Assembly: GCA_023333565.1 (NCBI GenBank)
Contig: JAJKFH010002178.1
Span: 372,001 to 436,000 of the forward strand
Length of the DNA: 64,000 nucleotides
Source: Puffinus mauretanicus
Lineage: Eukaryota; Chordata; Aves; Procellariiformes; Procellariidae
Reading direction: 5' to 3'
The translations under genes were made by a program, and so were the position numbers. Below, piece after piece: positions 1 through 11,837 of the stretch; within the stretch, counting starts at the first letter, position 1, and each line of letters begins with the position of its first letter. The notes beneath the pieces are model-generated. The model had not been told where the DNA came from. It did no database searches and worked only from the letters and a program-made list of their open reading frames with translations.

Positions 1-2145
1 TAAAATTAGGTCAAGACTGACAATAAAGAAAGGCACAATAGTAATTAGATTTATGTGAATTGAAAGTTAGAAAAATGTTTTCAAGTGTTGTTTAATCACT
101 TTCATTTATCTATAAGGGTTTACAATACATCTTACCTTACAATAATTATTTTCTCTCAGACCTGACAGAAATATAGGGCATTTCTCAGATAAGCCAGAGG
201 CTTTTTGCTTCCCAAAGATTCTCACCCATTCCGGCCATGGTGATGAAAATGATTCACAGGGAATGACTTGGTAGGTTTGTAACAATGCCTTCTGAGATTC
301 AGGTACTATGAAGTTAGTTGATGCTTAGATTTTTAACCTACAGTAATATGGTTCTACTGGAAAACATGGTTCTAGGAGGAACATAGACTATGAAAATTGA
401 ATTATACAGTTTCCTGGTAACTTTACATCTTCCTTGTTTTAAAACTATATACTTTTTAAATCAGCAAAATGCTGTTTATGGTGAATACTTCCTTCTGTAA
501 AATATGTGTTTTAGCAATAGGGAATCAAAACTATTCAGAATCCAGCTATACAAACTGAAATCTTCCACCATTGTAAAAATTATATTAACTCTTTCTGACT
601 TAGACAGCTCTTGTCTCATATCCAGCCCTGTTTGTAATAAACAGCAGGTAGCACAAGTGGGTGAGTGGATTAGGGTGTGGTGAACTAATACTTAAAAGAG
701 GAACAGGCATGATGTTTGTCCCAGTGCAATACTCTTTGGTTTGTTAACTTTTAATTCATGTGTAGTACCTTCATATGACCTCAGCTAGAAGACAAAACTC
801 AATAATGTGAGAAAAATGGTCTCTGCAGAGTCTGACTGGCCGTATTTTCCCCACTACTTGTTTCATCCTGCAGGATGCAAGCAATTCCCACTGATTTGTT
901 GAAAAATCACAAGTCAAAACCACTGAAAGTCTATTTTACAGACCTACAAGATTCAGAGAATTCTGCAGTGCTTAATAAGCTTGCTTTTTATTTTAGTATT
1001 AGGTTTTTTATTATACTAGTTATTAACTGAAGTTCTTTCTCATAGCATTCTCTTAGTAACAGACAGCAATATAGTTTTCATAATTTAAAGTTTAGTGCAA
1101 TGAGTGCCTATAAAATCTTTAAGCCAGCTGCTGATCAAAGCATCTTTTTTGTTTTTCCTTGTTTTTTATATTGCAAGTTAAAATGCCTGTATTTGTAAAC
1201 TGTATTCACTGAAACTTCAGGCTGATTTTTAGCTTGAGAAGCCCTCAATGCTTCATCTTGCCTATATTTAGTGGTGTCTGGCACTTCTCAGATTCAATTA
1301 ACTTCAATTCTGGTGAAATCACATTATAAGCAAAATTTGCCCTCGTAAACCTTTTTTATATAAGCTGTATTTTTAAAGAACAGTTTCAGCAATGATAGAG
1401 CACTCTCTAACAAAAATCTATGATACAGAAGGTCTTTATTTTATGAGCAATGGCTTGCTAGCATGCTATTCCTTTTTTTTTTTTTTCTTCTTCTTGTGAT
1501 ATAAAATTACTATAAAGGCTAAATAGATCTATTACAGACAGGAACCCTACAGATTGTTCTTCTCAGTTAATTCACATTTCCAACATCATGACAGGTGTTT
1601 AGGAAAAGGTGGCAAATTATAATTAAATGTATTGGACCAATTCTTGTTTTTATTTATATCTGTTCAACCCAATTAGTCCTGTAGAGTTCTGTGGGCATAA
1701 ATAGAAAGCAGAAATAGCTGAATATGGTTAATTTTAACTTGCTTTCTTTATTTCAATTGAACATCACGGGCTGAATTTTGCTGTCATATATGACTGCTCA
1801 ACTTCATAATTCTGTTGGGTCATGCAATTAAAAAGAAGAAATTATTATACCAGCAGGAATTAAAGATATATAATTAAAACTAAAGTTTCTTGAAATGTTT
1901 CTGCAAAAAAAGAAATAACCTTTTCAAAAAGCTCAATTTTCATCAAAAGATTAAAATAAATTTCTGAAATTCTGAACTAAAAGCTGAAATTATATATATA
2001 AGTCTAAACAAAGGCAAAGGGGACTAGGGTTGTTCCTACTTGCTTTTCTGTTTTCCACTTTAAAAATTATATAATTTTTGCTCTAGACACAGGGTACCTA
2101 AATTAGGAAGCAGAGTGAAGCACGGAAAAATCTCCCACCTCTTTA
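1..2145. other. Unique AT-rich DNA, no gene seen
   Basis: This stretch is AT-rich, with stop codons in all frames and no repeat family that I recognise. It holds a T-rich run near 1471-1490 and a short TATATATATA stretch near 1991-2000. No open frame is long enough to suggest an exon. It is most simply intergenic or intronic sequence. Confidence 0.6.
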
Positions 2146-2777
2146 TCACATTCCTAATTTTCTGCAAATGTGTTTTGTTTGAGCAAAAGATGAGATCCAA
2201 TTGATGCAGACATAGGACAGAGTAACAGCAGAAGGTACATACAAGAGCATTACCATTAGATGTGGTAAAAGAACAAAAGAGGTCAGAAGAAATGCTGCAA
2301 TTGGGGTGGAAGCAGCTGAATACAATACGAAAGCTCGTACACTATTAGCACGACAGGGGCAAGAGCAAATGTTATTAAGACAGACACAATCTGGAACAAA
2401 TATTGCTGTTGCGATAAATAGAAGCAAGAACAGGCATTGCCATCATGATAAGGGTGAAAGCAACAAAAGAGTCAGGGGGGGAAGGTTCAGTCTTGCTGAA
2501 AATGTCAGCATCGAAAACAGCATCTTTTCTATTGCATCTGTTAGTCCTTCTACTAACAACAGCACCAACAACAGCACCAAATGTATATCATCTAAATGCT
2601 AACTCCAAGAAGTGTGTCACCATGAGAAATAAGCTACAGTGAATGCAAAAAGCCATCCCAACTCTTTCATCTTTGTGAGCATTATCCAAAATCCTCTGAA
2701 ATCAAACAATCTTTTGCATATTGATTAAAGAGATTTTGAAGAAGGAAAGATCCAACCATAAAAAAAAAAAAAAAAAT
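2146..2777. other. Patch of overlapping open frames ending at an A tract; possible old retrocopy
   Basis: Three open frames overlap here: a 93-codon minus-strand frame (2146-2427) rich in hydrophobic residues, and plus-strand frames of 98 codons (2306-2602) and 65 codons (2445-2642). The 65-codon frame has a hydrophobic stretch and a Thr/Pro-rich segment. The patch is followed by an A run at about 2760-2777, with ATTAAA about 35 bases upstream of it (near 2725). That arrangement could be the 3' end of a plus-strand retrocopy. I recognise no protein family in any frame and saw no flanking target duplication, so the function is unknown and a chance cluster is quite possible. Confidence 0.2.
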
Positions 2778-4552
2778 CCTCCAAGTCCAGTGCTGCAATA
2801 AGCCTCTCCTATTGTAACCTTGGGTTAGACATCCCTCACTCTTACATCCAAGGCTGCCGGAAAACTCCAACACTGGAGATGTTCAGGGGGAAGAAAAGTA
2901 ATTTTGAGCCTATGCTGGATCTACCCTAGGTTGTTTTAAGCAGGATCTAGCAGCTGGAGAGCAGGTAAGGTCTGATGCTTGCCTGGGACCCTGGAAGCTC
3001 TGGGCAGATGAAGGATTGGGAAAAGATGCCTAATCTGATGATTAATATTGATCACATTTGTGTGAGCTGGGGAGACATAAGATCGAAGCTGCAAGGAATG
3101 AAAAAGCAATTGTTAATAACTTCTTTTTTAAACATCCTGTGCCTTAACCCCAGACTTGGGGAACAGTCTGAGCTCCATCTAGACCTCTGGTGCAGTGGCT
3201 AATACTGAATGAGTCCTTTGACACTGGGGATTACCCAGCTGAGGGTCTGGGATGTGAACACAACCCTAAAGAAGCAATTCAGGTAAGTATTCTGTAGCAT
3301 CCATTTTCTTCATGAGGAGGTTCTCTAGAATGGCTAGTCTGCTGAAGTGCCCATCTATCATTGAAATGATGTACTATTTGAGGTTATCTACATAATAGAA
3401 TTACAATTCTGCTGTGCATTGGGACTCTTTATTGGGCTTTCTGGTTAAAAGAGTAACTGTATGAAATATAAACTTTAATATTTGAGCTATAAAAATTGTG
3501 AAATGTCCTTTCCTCTCCTTGAGTTCATTAAGCCTCCAGAGAAACTTTCAAAGCTCGTTAGTTTATTTCAGCTTGGGTTTCTCATCTCAATCTCAAACAG
3601 CAAGAAATGAGATTTAATGACTAGAGGTCGTCACTTCCTTGTCACATACAGTGTCTTGATTTGGTGACCTGCTTCATTATGACCAGAACGTCACTATTTG
3701 TTTATTCCCCAAGCACTCGAACTTAAAATATTCTCTTTCTCACTTTCAACCTTATAAATACAACATTTTTTATTATTCATTATGAAATGAACACATAAGC
3801 TATTTAAGTAGTTTGTTGAAGTTCACAGTATTAAAGACATGTTATACTATAGGATCCAGTTTACAGGTTAGAACTATCTTTGTTTCACAATCAAAACTAT
3901 ACTCACTTTGCTCACAGTCCTTTCTTTTGGAAAAGTGCATCAAGCTAGCATATAATCTAACAACCAAGTACCTGCATTAGAAAAGAAGGAAACCATAACA
4001 AGGTGTCTATTTTTTTGAAGTACTTAAAAACAAACAAAAAACCTTTTAGAAACTCCTTGGTGAGGGAGGTCTATCAAAAGGTAGCCTTTTGTCAGTAATT
4101 AGTGCAGATACATTACATAATTCCCCCTGTTCCCCCCCCCCCCCCCTTATTTAGGTATTGATAAAGTGCACATCAGCAAAAGATTGGTGTTCAAAAGTGG
4201 TTATAATATTAATAAGCAAAAAGTATTTTGCCTGTTTCCAGCTATTTTGGAGAAAGCTGTATTTGGCAGTGTCCCATGTCTCACAGAGGTTCTACTTCAG
4301 CCCCATAGCTAGTGAAAGCAAGTAAATCCAAGTCTACCCTAATGACTATGCAGAGTTTTATGTATATTGGATTCCTCCATGTGTCCTTGCCCCACACCAT
4401 GATGTAGCATCTCTGGGGTGGATCCTACCTACCATGATCAGCTGCCTTGGATCCTGATCATCAGGAGCAAGTCTTTGCTCACACTTCATGGCTAGAGTAC
4501 TGGGTTGTAATGTAAGTCATGTACACATTTTACCATTGACTCAGTAAGACCA
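2778..4552. other. Unique AT-rich DNA, no gene seen
   Basis: No coding region or recognised repeat. A 75-codon plus-strand open frame at 2975-3202 shows no domain. The most obvious local feature is the C homopolymer described separately. Confidence 0.55.
4132..4146. repeat. C15 homopolymer
   Basis: A run of 15 C residues, preceded by a shorter C run. It is a simple low-complexity tract, likely length-polymorphic and prone to sequencing error. Confidence 0.9.
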
Positions 4553-4670
4553 CAGAAAAATTTAGGTTGAAAGGGGCCTCTGGAGGTCAGATAATCTGTC
4601 TCAAAAGCAAGGTTAACATCACAGTTACATCAGGCTGCTCAGGGCTTGTCACAAATGAGTGGTTTAGAGG
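4553..4670 (-). mobile_element. CR1 LINE 3' fragment (old)
   Basis: The plus strand reads as the reverse complement of the CR1 3' untranslated end: TTTAGGTTGAAAGGGGCCTC followed by a variant of the typical 'tctggaggtca' segment and a 'caggctgctcagggc' segment. Only about 120 bases remain and the octamer end is lost, so this is an old truncated copy. Confidence 0.7.
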
Positions 4671-4789
4671 CTGCTTAAAGAATCACTGTTGAAGGTATCA
4701 GCAGAAAGTGATTTTAATAGAAATTTATAAAAGCGTGACTTAACACAAGTTCAATGGCAAGGGTCACTCTATCACTTACTACACGGATG

Positions 4790-4967
4790 AAGCATACAAA
4801 AGAAGAGTATGGGAAGATGAAAAGTCCTTGACTAGTGTAAACACTACTTAGCAACAACTAAAACATCAGTGTGTTGTCAACCTTATTCTCATTCTAAATC
4901 CAAAACACAGCACTATACCAGCTACTAGCAAGAAAATTAACTCTATCCCAGCTGAAACGAGGGTATC
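4790..4967 (-). mobile_element. LTR 5'-end fragment, related to the solo LTRs elsewhere in the window
   Basis: Read on the minus strand, this matches the first ~120 bases of the four young LTRs (19269, 22446, 37133, 56573 reversed): the GTTTCAGCTGGGATAG start, the GTGCTGTGTTTTGGATTTAG block and the AACACACTGATGTTTT block are all recognisable, with small insertions. It is clearly more diverged than the others. Its left part no longer aligns by eye, so the left boundary is uncertain. It probably belongs to a related, older LTR subfamily. Confidence 0.7.
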
Positions 4968-5985
4968 GTGGTAGAATTGAGTTTGAATGATTTATACAGA
5001 GGCCAAGGATGAAAGGGGTAAGGCAGACCCTCCCATTGAGTCACAAGGTTCGGAGAAGACCCGGCTGGATCCAATCTTAGTCTCAGACTTGGACAACAGT
5101 TTTTGTCTAATACCAAAAGGGTAAGGAGACCCTCCCATTGAGTCATGGAGTTCAGAGTCGGCCCATCTGGATCTACCCCTAGTCCCAGACTTGGCCAACA
5201 GTATATGTTTAAGGGATTGTATGTGTTTAGCAGTAGTCTAAGGTTCATTCCCGATTTTAAGATAAATCATAAGATTTAAGCAGACTATATTTGCTAGCAG
5301 GTATTTCCATCAATTCACACACACACGCACACAGATACAAAGATAGATAAATATACAAAGATATACCTGTTAAAAATCCCCCTCGAGTTCAGTGAAATAC
5401 TCACGTAAAATGTCTTGGCATTTCTCAATGGGTAAAGAGTTGAGCCTTGAGGAGTGTTGCAGCTCAGGTCCCATGCCAGCCGGCGACGGTCCTCCAAATA
5501 TCACAAATTCAAGAGTTTGCAAACTCTGAGGAGTGTTCCACTCAGAGGGAGAGTCTGTCTGCAGCCCACTGTGGTCCAGGAGAGCTCAAAGTGTTCCACC
5601 TGGGCCCACTCTTTATAAGGTCACAAGATGATTGACTTTAGTCATCCGTCAAAACTCTCAGGTTTTCGGTAACAATAGTATCATTCCACCTGAGCTATGA
5701 CTCAGATAAGGGTATCAGGGGATGACAATTATCCCTGGTCTCGTCCCCCACTTGGGCCAGAAGCGGAAGTCTCTGGTATGACCGGTACGTTCCCCAACTT
5801 CAGCTACGCGGGAGTTCCTGACACAGTAGAGGGACTGCCTGACTCATTACACCAAGGCCGAGGTTTAAAGGGAGTTTCTGAGATTGTGGAGTGGTCCAGA
5901 AAACAGGGGGGGAATGCATCACCACAATCCACCCCGTGACTAAAGTCAATCCATCTTTATCACAAAGTGGTGGTGTGGTCACCTC
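4968..5985 (-). mobile_element. Probable LTR or leader of an old endogenous retrovirus
   Basis: This is less AT-rich than its surroundings, lies directly downstream (minus sense) of an env-like region and is promoter-like. On the minus strand a TATAAAG box (about 5612-5618) is followed by GC-richer sequence that would be R/U5. A (CA)n tract lies at 5316-5334 and a tandem duplication at 5011-5205. An inverted-repeat pair around a TGACTTTAGTCA core lies at 5627-5648 and 5934-5954. The position after env fits a 3' LTR. I could not fix TG...CA ends or a polypurine tract, so both the boundaries and the identity are inferences. Confidence 0.45.
5015..5202. repeat. Two-copy tandem duplication, period about 102 bp
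   Basis: Copy 1 (5015-5100) and copy 2 (5118-5202) share the block GACCCTCCCATTGAGTCA, a 'tctggat' segment and the end CAGACTTGG followed by CAACAGT, with scattered substitutions. Each copy is about 85 bases with a 16-17 base spacer. On the minus strand both read through in the same frame, giving two similar stretches with CxPSL and TQWEGL residues. It lies inside the LTR-like segment, where duplicated enhancer or leader units are common. Confidence 0.85.
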
Positions 5986-6270
5986 TTGCCTCTGTGCCTA
6001 TAAACAGATCAATGCCATATTCCAATTATTATTTGAGGGAAATTTTTGGTTGGTCTACTTAATTATTAAGCTTTTGTAAAATGTGATTAAGCAATATATG
6101 CGAGGAGGTTTTGGTAATAGTGCCACCTGTCTAGCTATCTTCCACACTGTAACATATAGAACAATGTTCAACAACAAGCATAGTACAACAGAAATTAGTA
6201 AAATTACTATGGGATGTAACATCCCATTCAAAGTTCCTGTTGCTGTTAGCGAACATCCAAATAAGGCATC

Positions 6271-7450
6271 CTAGCAGTGATGTTCTTCACCTTTCTTCAC
6301 TCTTTCCAGGCCATGTTGTATCTTCTCTGCATCATGATGGATGGTAATCAGAGTTCTTTGTCCGTTGTTTCGAATCTGGTTTAGCGATTGACTCAGGTCA
6401 TCATGTATCAGTTTTCTTATCGATTTAAGATTCATTCCAATGGGAGTAGGTAGTAAATCTTGATAAGATGTATAGCTTGATTGTAACAGCTGATGGGTTG
6501 TAACAGGAGCTAAATAGTTAAAGTCACATCCCATAATCTTGGTAACATTACAAATACAGATATTTGAGCGATTATATGTTTCCAGTGGTGTTGTCTGTAA
6601 GTATAGAATCACAAAGAGTTCTCATACAAACACATCCATTTCCAACATATATAAGTACAGTTTCAGGGGTTTCATCAGGATGTATTTCAAAATGACAAAC
6701 ATTTTGTCTAGTGTCAAGACAAATGTCTTGGGCCTTAATGGTATTCTATGTTCTAACTGATAGAGGACAGTTCCATTGTGATTTAATCCCAGTGCAATGA
6801 CTGGGTACATGGCATATATTGAAGCATTGCATATTGTTAAAACAAAAGCTGTGAATTTGCTGTCAGTGGGGTCACAAGTAAAATTGACTAGACACCACCG
6901 AGATTGGAATTCCCTTTTATATTTAATTGCATTATCCCAAATTACCTTTTGAATTTCAGTGGGCAAGATGCTCTCATCACTTTCCCTTATAATTGCTGCC
7001 ACAGTAGATTGTACCCACAATTGAGCTTGGATGCAGGTAAGAGCTAGAGAAACATTATTTGGGGTTATGACAAATGCATCTATAATTACTCAGTCTTCTT
7101 TACTAATTCTTTCCCACTTAGGCAATATATTAGCTAAAAGCCATTGACTCATTCCTAGCGCTGTCAAAGAAGATTATAATGGGTGTTCTAATTTATGTAA
7201 ATCACTTGTTGCCACATTTATTTTGTTTGCTAAAACTTCAGCGTCTATGCTGTTCAATGTTCCAAAAGTAACCTCTTCAATGTCCAGTAGAGGGAAACAA
7301 TCTCTTTCCCAACCTATACCAGTGCATGGGGTTGCTCCATCCTAGGTCCATAATTTCACTACGATCATGGTTCCTGTTTGCCCATTCCTCCAATTTATTG
7401 TGGTCCTACAGGTAAGTTGCTTTTATGTCCAGTGTTATCAATGCTTCCCT
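6271..7450 (-). pseudogene. Decayed retroviral env-like region
   Basis: Two adjacent minus-strand open stretches (6622-7020, 132 codons, then 6271-6612, 113 codons, in a different frame) together with broken sequence up to about 7450 resemble the surface and transmembrane parts of an avian endogenous retrovirus envelope. The upstream stretch carries several N-x-S/T sites and paired cysteines; the downstream one ends in a helical heptad-like segment. Frames change between the two stretches, in-frame stops occur further upstream (around 7110 and 7340), and the membrane anchor is missing. No gag or pol sequence was seen beyond 7450, where a CR1 fragment begins. The assignment rests on general resemblance and on the LTR-like sequence that follows. 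It is non-functional as it stands. Confidence 0.55.
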
Positions 7451-7489
7451 CCTCCCAAAATTTGACATCAGCTTGATGAGATCACATTC

Positions 7490-8036
7490 CTGTAAATGTC
7501 ATTGAAGATGTTCCACAGTTTGAAACCTTGAGCAACATCGCTCACAAACAGCTGCCAGCTACACTACTCTCTGGGCTCAAATATTCAGCCACTTTTTTGC
7601 TCACTTAGAACAACACTGTATGTCTTTGAAATGACTGCCACAATACTGTATTGAAACCCTTGGTAAAGTCAAGGTAAATGACATTCTTTGCTCTTCACTT
7701 TTTCATAAAGCTGTAGCCAATTAATCTTTAAACCAGTTTGATCAAGCACTATATGTCCTTGGTAAATTCAGTCTAGCTGTTCCCAGTTGCCTTCTTGTCC
7801 TTTTGTGTTTGGAGATGGCTGCTGTGAGGACTTATTTCCTGATTTTCCTAGGGACAGAGGTTAAACTGAGACTGACTGGCCTGTGGTTTCCCACATCCTT
7901 CTCTAACATTTGCCTTTTTCCACTCATTTGGGATTTCTGCTGATCAAACAACTCTTCAAAGATGATACAGAGTAGCCTTACAGTAAATTGGCCAGCTATG
8001 TCAACACCACTGGATGCATCCTGCAGGTGCATCTAT
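7490..8036 (-). mobile_element. Old CR1 LINE fragment, RT-upstream region of ORF2
   Basis: On the minus strand the piece at 7832-8032 encodes a recognisable CR1 ORF2 segment: a degraded 'SGVD...LLCIIFEELFD' helix followed by NHRPVSLSLTSVPRKI, corresponding to the conserved 'NYRPVSLTSVPGK' RT motif. Plus-strand sequence from about 7660 matches the reverse complement of the next CR1 block (a 'ggtaaagtcaaggtaaatgac' segment). Many indels and no 3' end mark an old internal fragment. It abuts the env-like region. Confidence 0.75.
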
Positions 8037-10309
8037 TTATAAACACAAGCCCAAAAAAGCGAGAAAATGTACATTCCATTTACTGTCCTCTGAAAGGCAA
8101 AAACATGAGTGTCATTAGTGTCAAAGTTTACCAAACTTAGTTATAGACAAGGAAGATTGCATCTTCCAGTACAACTTTCCCTCTTATCATCCATCTATGC
8201 AGGACAAACAAGCCAGATACTTACTTCTTCACTACAAGCCTTTGCACTGTTTGCATAATTCTGTATACAGTCAAAGGGACAGATGCTGAAAAAATTCCAG
8301 TCTTATAATTTCCTTACTTTTTTAGTCCAGTAATAATTTAAGTTTCAACTTCTTGTTATTTTTTAACTGTGATTATTCATGGGAAGGTCTTATGCTGCTA
8401 TTAATTTCTCCTCCTTTTCATCAGTGAAGCAAGTCTCGTAAGGCTGTGAAACTTGTACATGTCCAATTATACAGGCTAACAGCAGCAGCTAACACAGCCG
8501 TGTGTTTTGGACCCCAGATCCCACAGGCTGAACCACAGCTGCCTTTTTTTGTTTAGCGAGAAGAGCTGTGCAGGCTTTACACGCTTTTGGGCAAGAGAAT
8601 GAGAATGGCGTTTCAGATGGCCAAGAATAGCTCCTGAAGGAGAAAAGGTATAACTGTCTGAGTTCATTACAGTTGACTAGCTCCCTTATAACCAAGATAT
8701 TTTTGATTTACTTGCAGTGCTGTTGAAACTCTCAAGAGAAAACAAGGTTATAATAAGGACTACATTTTATTTTAAAATAAGCTGATTAATGTATAGCATC
8801 TTGGGTTTTCTAACAGCTGGAAAATGACATTTTAAAAACAGTGTGATTCCTAAAAGGATAAAATGCTTATGAGTAAAACTTTTTTGGTAATATAGTCTTC
8901 CAGGGTCTTTATTAATATGCGGATAAACCTCCAGCTGGGTCTTTAGTCTTTGAAAATTAACGGAAACACAACTTATTAAAATATATAAGGTAGTGAAGGA
9001 TACTGTTTTAAATAAGGTTCAAAAATTGTCAGAGTTTTTGGAATCTCAAACTGAGATTCAGGCAAACATAAGTGTTATGATAAAGTGTTTTGCAATTTGT
9101 TTTTATATTTCCATAAGTAAGTCTGCTATATAATTCTTTTTTTTTTTTTTTTGACTGAAAGGTTTACTGAACAATTTTACGGAGTTAATATATCCCTAAA
9201 ACTGTATAAGCTGTCTAGAGTTGAACTAGACATGTTCCTTTGTTTAGATCACTATTATTAGTAGCTTCTCCTGCATAACAATCAGTAGAACAAGTCAAGA
9301 GCCCCGAATATTTCACATAATGAGCTAACTGTCTGCTACCAGTTTCAAATCTTCACTTTTCATTGCATTCAGTATTTGAAAGTGGGTGCCAATTTGCTAA
9401 TAACCGTGGATAAACACTATCTTTATTTTCCTAAAAGATAATGAAACAACTTGCTCTGCTTCTGCTGACTCTACAGTCAGGCTTGCAACCGTCTTCCAGC
9501 ACCATCATAGAGTAAAAGCTCATGGTAGAAACCCTGTGCTGCTATCACAGATTGATTTCACTTTCTTAAAAGGAACTTTCCATACTTTCCTATCAAAACA
9601 TGAAGGTAGCTTTTTAAAAAAACAGCTGTATCTACCTTGATATTGAGGCACAACAGGGTAGTAATATTAGAATCCAAGATCTCTGAAGTCCATGGGGATG
9701 ACAGCTAAGCAGTGTATTTCCTTTCTTTAAAAGTAAATCTGAGATAGCTGCATTTAAAAAAAAAGAAAAATCCCAAAAGTTGATTAGACAAGTAAGTTTG
9801 CTAACCTACAAATGTTTCACCATAGCCAAACCCTCTTAATCTAAGTAAACAAAAAGATTTCATTTGGGTCACTTAAAAATGTTTCATTCTTCTTTGTTTC
9901 TTTTTTTTTTAAACTTGATTTAATCAGAAACCTTTTCAATCAAAAAGTGAAACCAAACAAAAAGACCCTTCAAACCAAATAAAGTCTCGTAAATGACTGG
10001 GAATTGTCAAACTCCCAACATAATTCAGGATCTTTGGTCATGTCAAAGTTAGGCGAATAACTTGGAAAAAAAATCCACTATCCTCAAAATTTTAAAGATA
10101 TTACCTGGAACAATGGGTTTATCTCTTGTGATAAACTGATATAATAACTCAGAAAATACAATCTGACCTATTTAAATGTTAATCTTTTCACCTGGAACAT
10201 TTGCATATGGAAAATAATACTTATTCTTTTGAGACTCTGCTGAAATGGGGTAAAATTCTGTATTTTAAAAAAATCTATTTTTGATCTCTCTATGAAAATG
10301 AAGTCCCCA
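8037..10309. other. Unique AT-rich DNA, no gene seen
   Basis: No domain or recognised repeat. The short overlapping minus-strand frames at 8476-8695 (63 and 68 codons) carry no motif. A T17 run lies near 9138-9154. Confidence 0.55.
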
Positions 10310-10675
10310 TCCCTTCCACAGCCAAAGTGATTGTGTTTGGCTGCCAAGTGGTTGGCCCCATGTCCATGACCAATACAATGCAGTCCCCACAGAGCTTTTG
10401 GTCCTCTCTCGATGTGAGTCCCTTCTCCTTGGTTGTTTTCTCCTACGTGATTTCCATGATTCCTACCAAATCTCCTGTCATGCAGAGACCTGCAGCCTTC
10501 ACACCCACAAGGTTGTAGCCTTTTCTTCCATTAGATAAAGGTCTGTATAACAGTGGCAGTGGGACTGCTGTTGCCTTGTTTGACCTGGGATCATCACTAT
10601 GCAGACCAAAGCTCCTCAAAGGCAGTTTGAAGCTTTACCGCTAGGCCACTGCAACAGTTACCCTTAAAATTTCAA
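10310..10675. other. GC-richer unidentified unit with open frames on both strands
   Basis: This ~350-bp patch is clearly richer in GC than its flanks. The plus strand has a 63-codon frame (10327-10518). The minus strand has a stop-free but Met-less frame over roughly the same span, rich in His and Gly. At the right edge the minus strand reads TGGCCTAGCGGTAAAGC, which fits a pol III A box (TGGCCTAGCGG) as in tRNA-derived SINEs; the box-B-like GGTCAAACA about 50 bases further is a poor match. It could be an old SINE, a retrocopy or an unannotated exon. I do not recognise it. Confidence 0.2.
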
Positions 10676-11837
10676 ATCTCAATTTTTAACTGACTTGCAA
10701 ATCCTCACAAACTGTGTTTCAATCTAAATGAAATTTAATGGCTGTTACAATTCCCAGGCAAACATGATTGATAAGACTGTGTCAGCATCTCCTTTTCCCT
10801 TAACTGTAAGATTTCTTCACTGGTAGTGGTTTTTTATTTCATCCTTACCAATCATTTCAGCTAGTTGTTGTTTGATATGTAAAATAGAGACAAGTCTAAA
10901 AATTTATTCTTATTTTGCTGTATTCCTATTTCTTGTGAATAAAATACAAATGTAAGTAATACTGGAGTACTTAAGGTTTGGTTCATTTAGGCATTAAATG
11001 CTCTAAAAAGTGAGTGACCTTCAAAGTTTTTCATGTAGGAAAAGTACTTTGCTTTTGTGCACACATATCAAGAGAAAATCAGTTGCTAATCTGGACTTCC
11101 TAGCGTAATCACCCACATCAAATATCTGGTTATGTTTTTTGGGTGATAGTTCTTCTACTTCCATTATTGAATGGCCAAATAACATGATTTGTACTGAAAC
11201 AGAGAAAAAAAGACTGCCTCCTCAGCTGCTGGAAATTGCTTTGGATCCAGTAAAATAAACACACGTGCACTCACATACACCAATCAGAATGGGCCCCTAG
11301 TATCAGAGGAAGGAGAGCATAATATGATTTCACAGATCTGTTTACTGAATCATACTTTGGAGTGACTGTTTTATTAACATCAATACCTATTTTATTGGTA
11401 GGACAGAAACTATTCAAAAGATTAGAGCTGAATAAGACATTTTGAGAAGGTAGAATTCTCTTCTTGGAAGTTGGGAGCAAGGTACAGCTTGTTATCTAAA
11501 AAATGATGAAAAACAAATCAGCCGAACCTTTGCTTCTCTAGCAATATTCAAGCGTATTGTCATATTCAAGCATATTGTTCTTCTTTCCTCTTGGAAGTTT
11601 TTCAGCTGTAAAAATATTTTGCTTTCAAAGAAGAAAATTATTTTTCACCATGTTTGTATGTTGTGAGGATAATGACCAAATCAGCTAAGACGTTCTTACA
11701 TTCTATACATTATATACATGAAGCCAAACAGATTGCTTATATTTCTGTGATGGAATTAGGATGAATTTAATCAAATGCGTGGATCTTAGTAGCACTTCAT
11801 GTTTTTTGTAGATGCAGCCATAGAAAACATAGATGAT
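10676..11837. other. Unique AT-rich DNA, no gene seen
   Basis: No coding or repeat signal except an imperfect 18-bp tandem duplication at about 11544-11579 (two copies of ATATTCAAGCRTATTGTY). A 69-codon minus-strand frame at 11271-11480 has no recognisable domain. Confidence 0.55.

Noticed and set aside
2146..2427. Hydrophobic minus-strand frame as a receptor gene remnant
   Set aside because: It has membrane-like stretches but none of the conserved motifs of olfactory or taste receptors that I would require.
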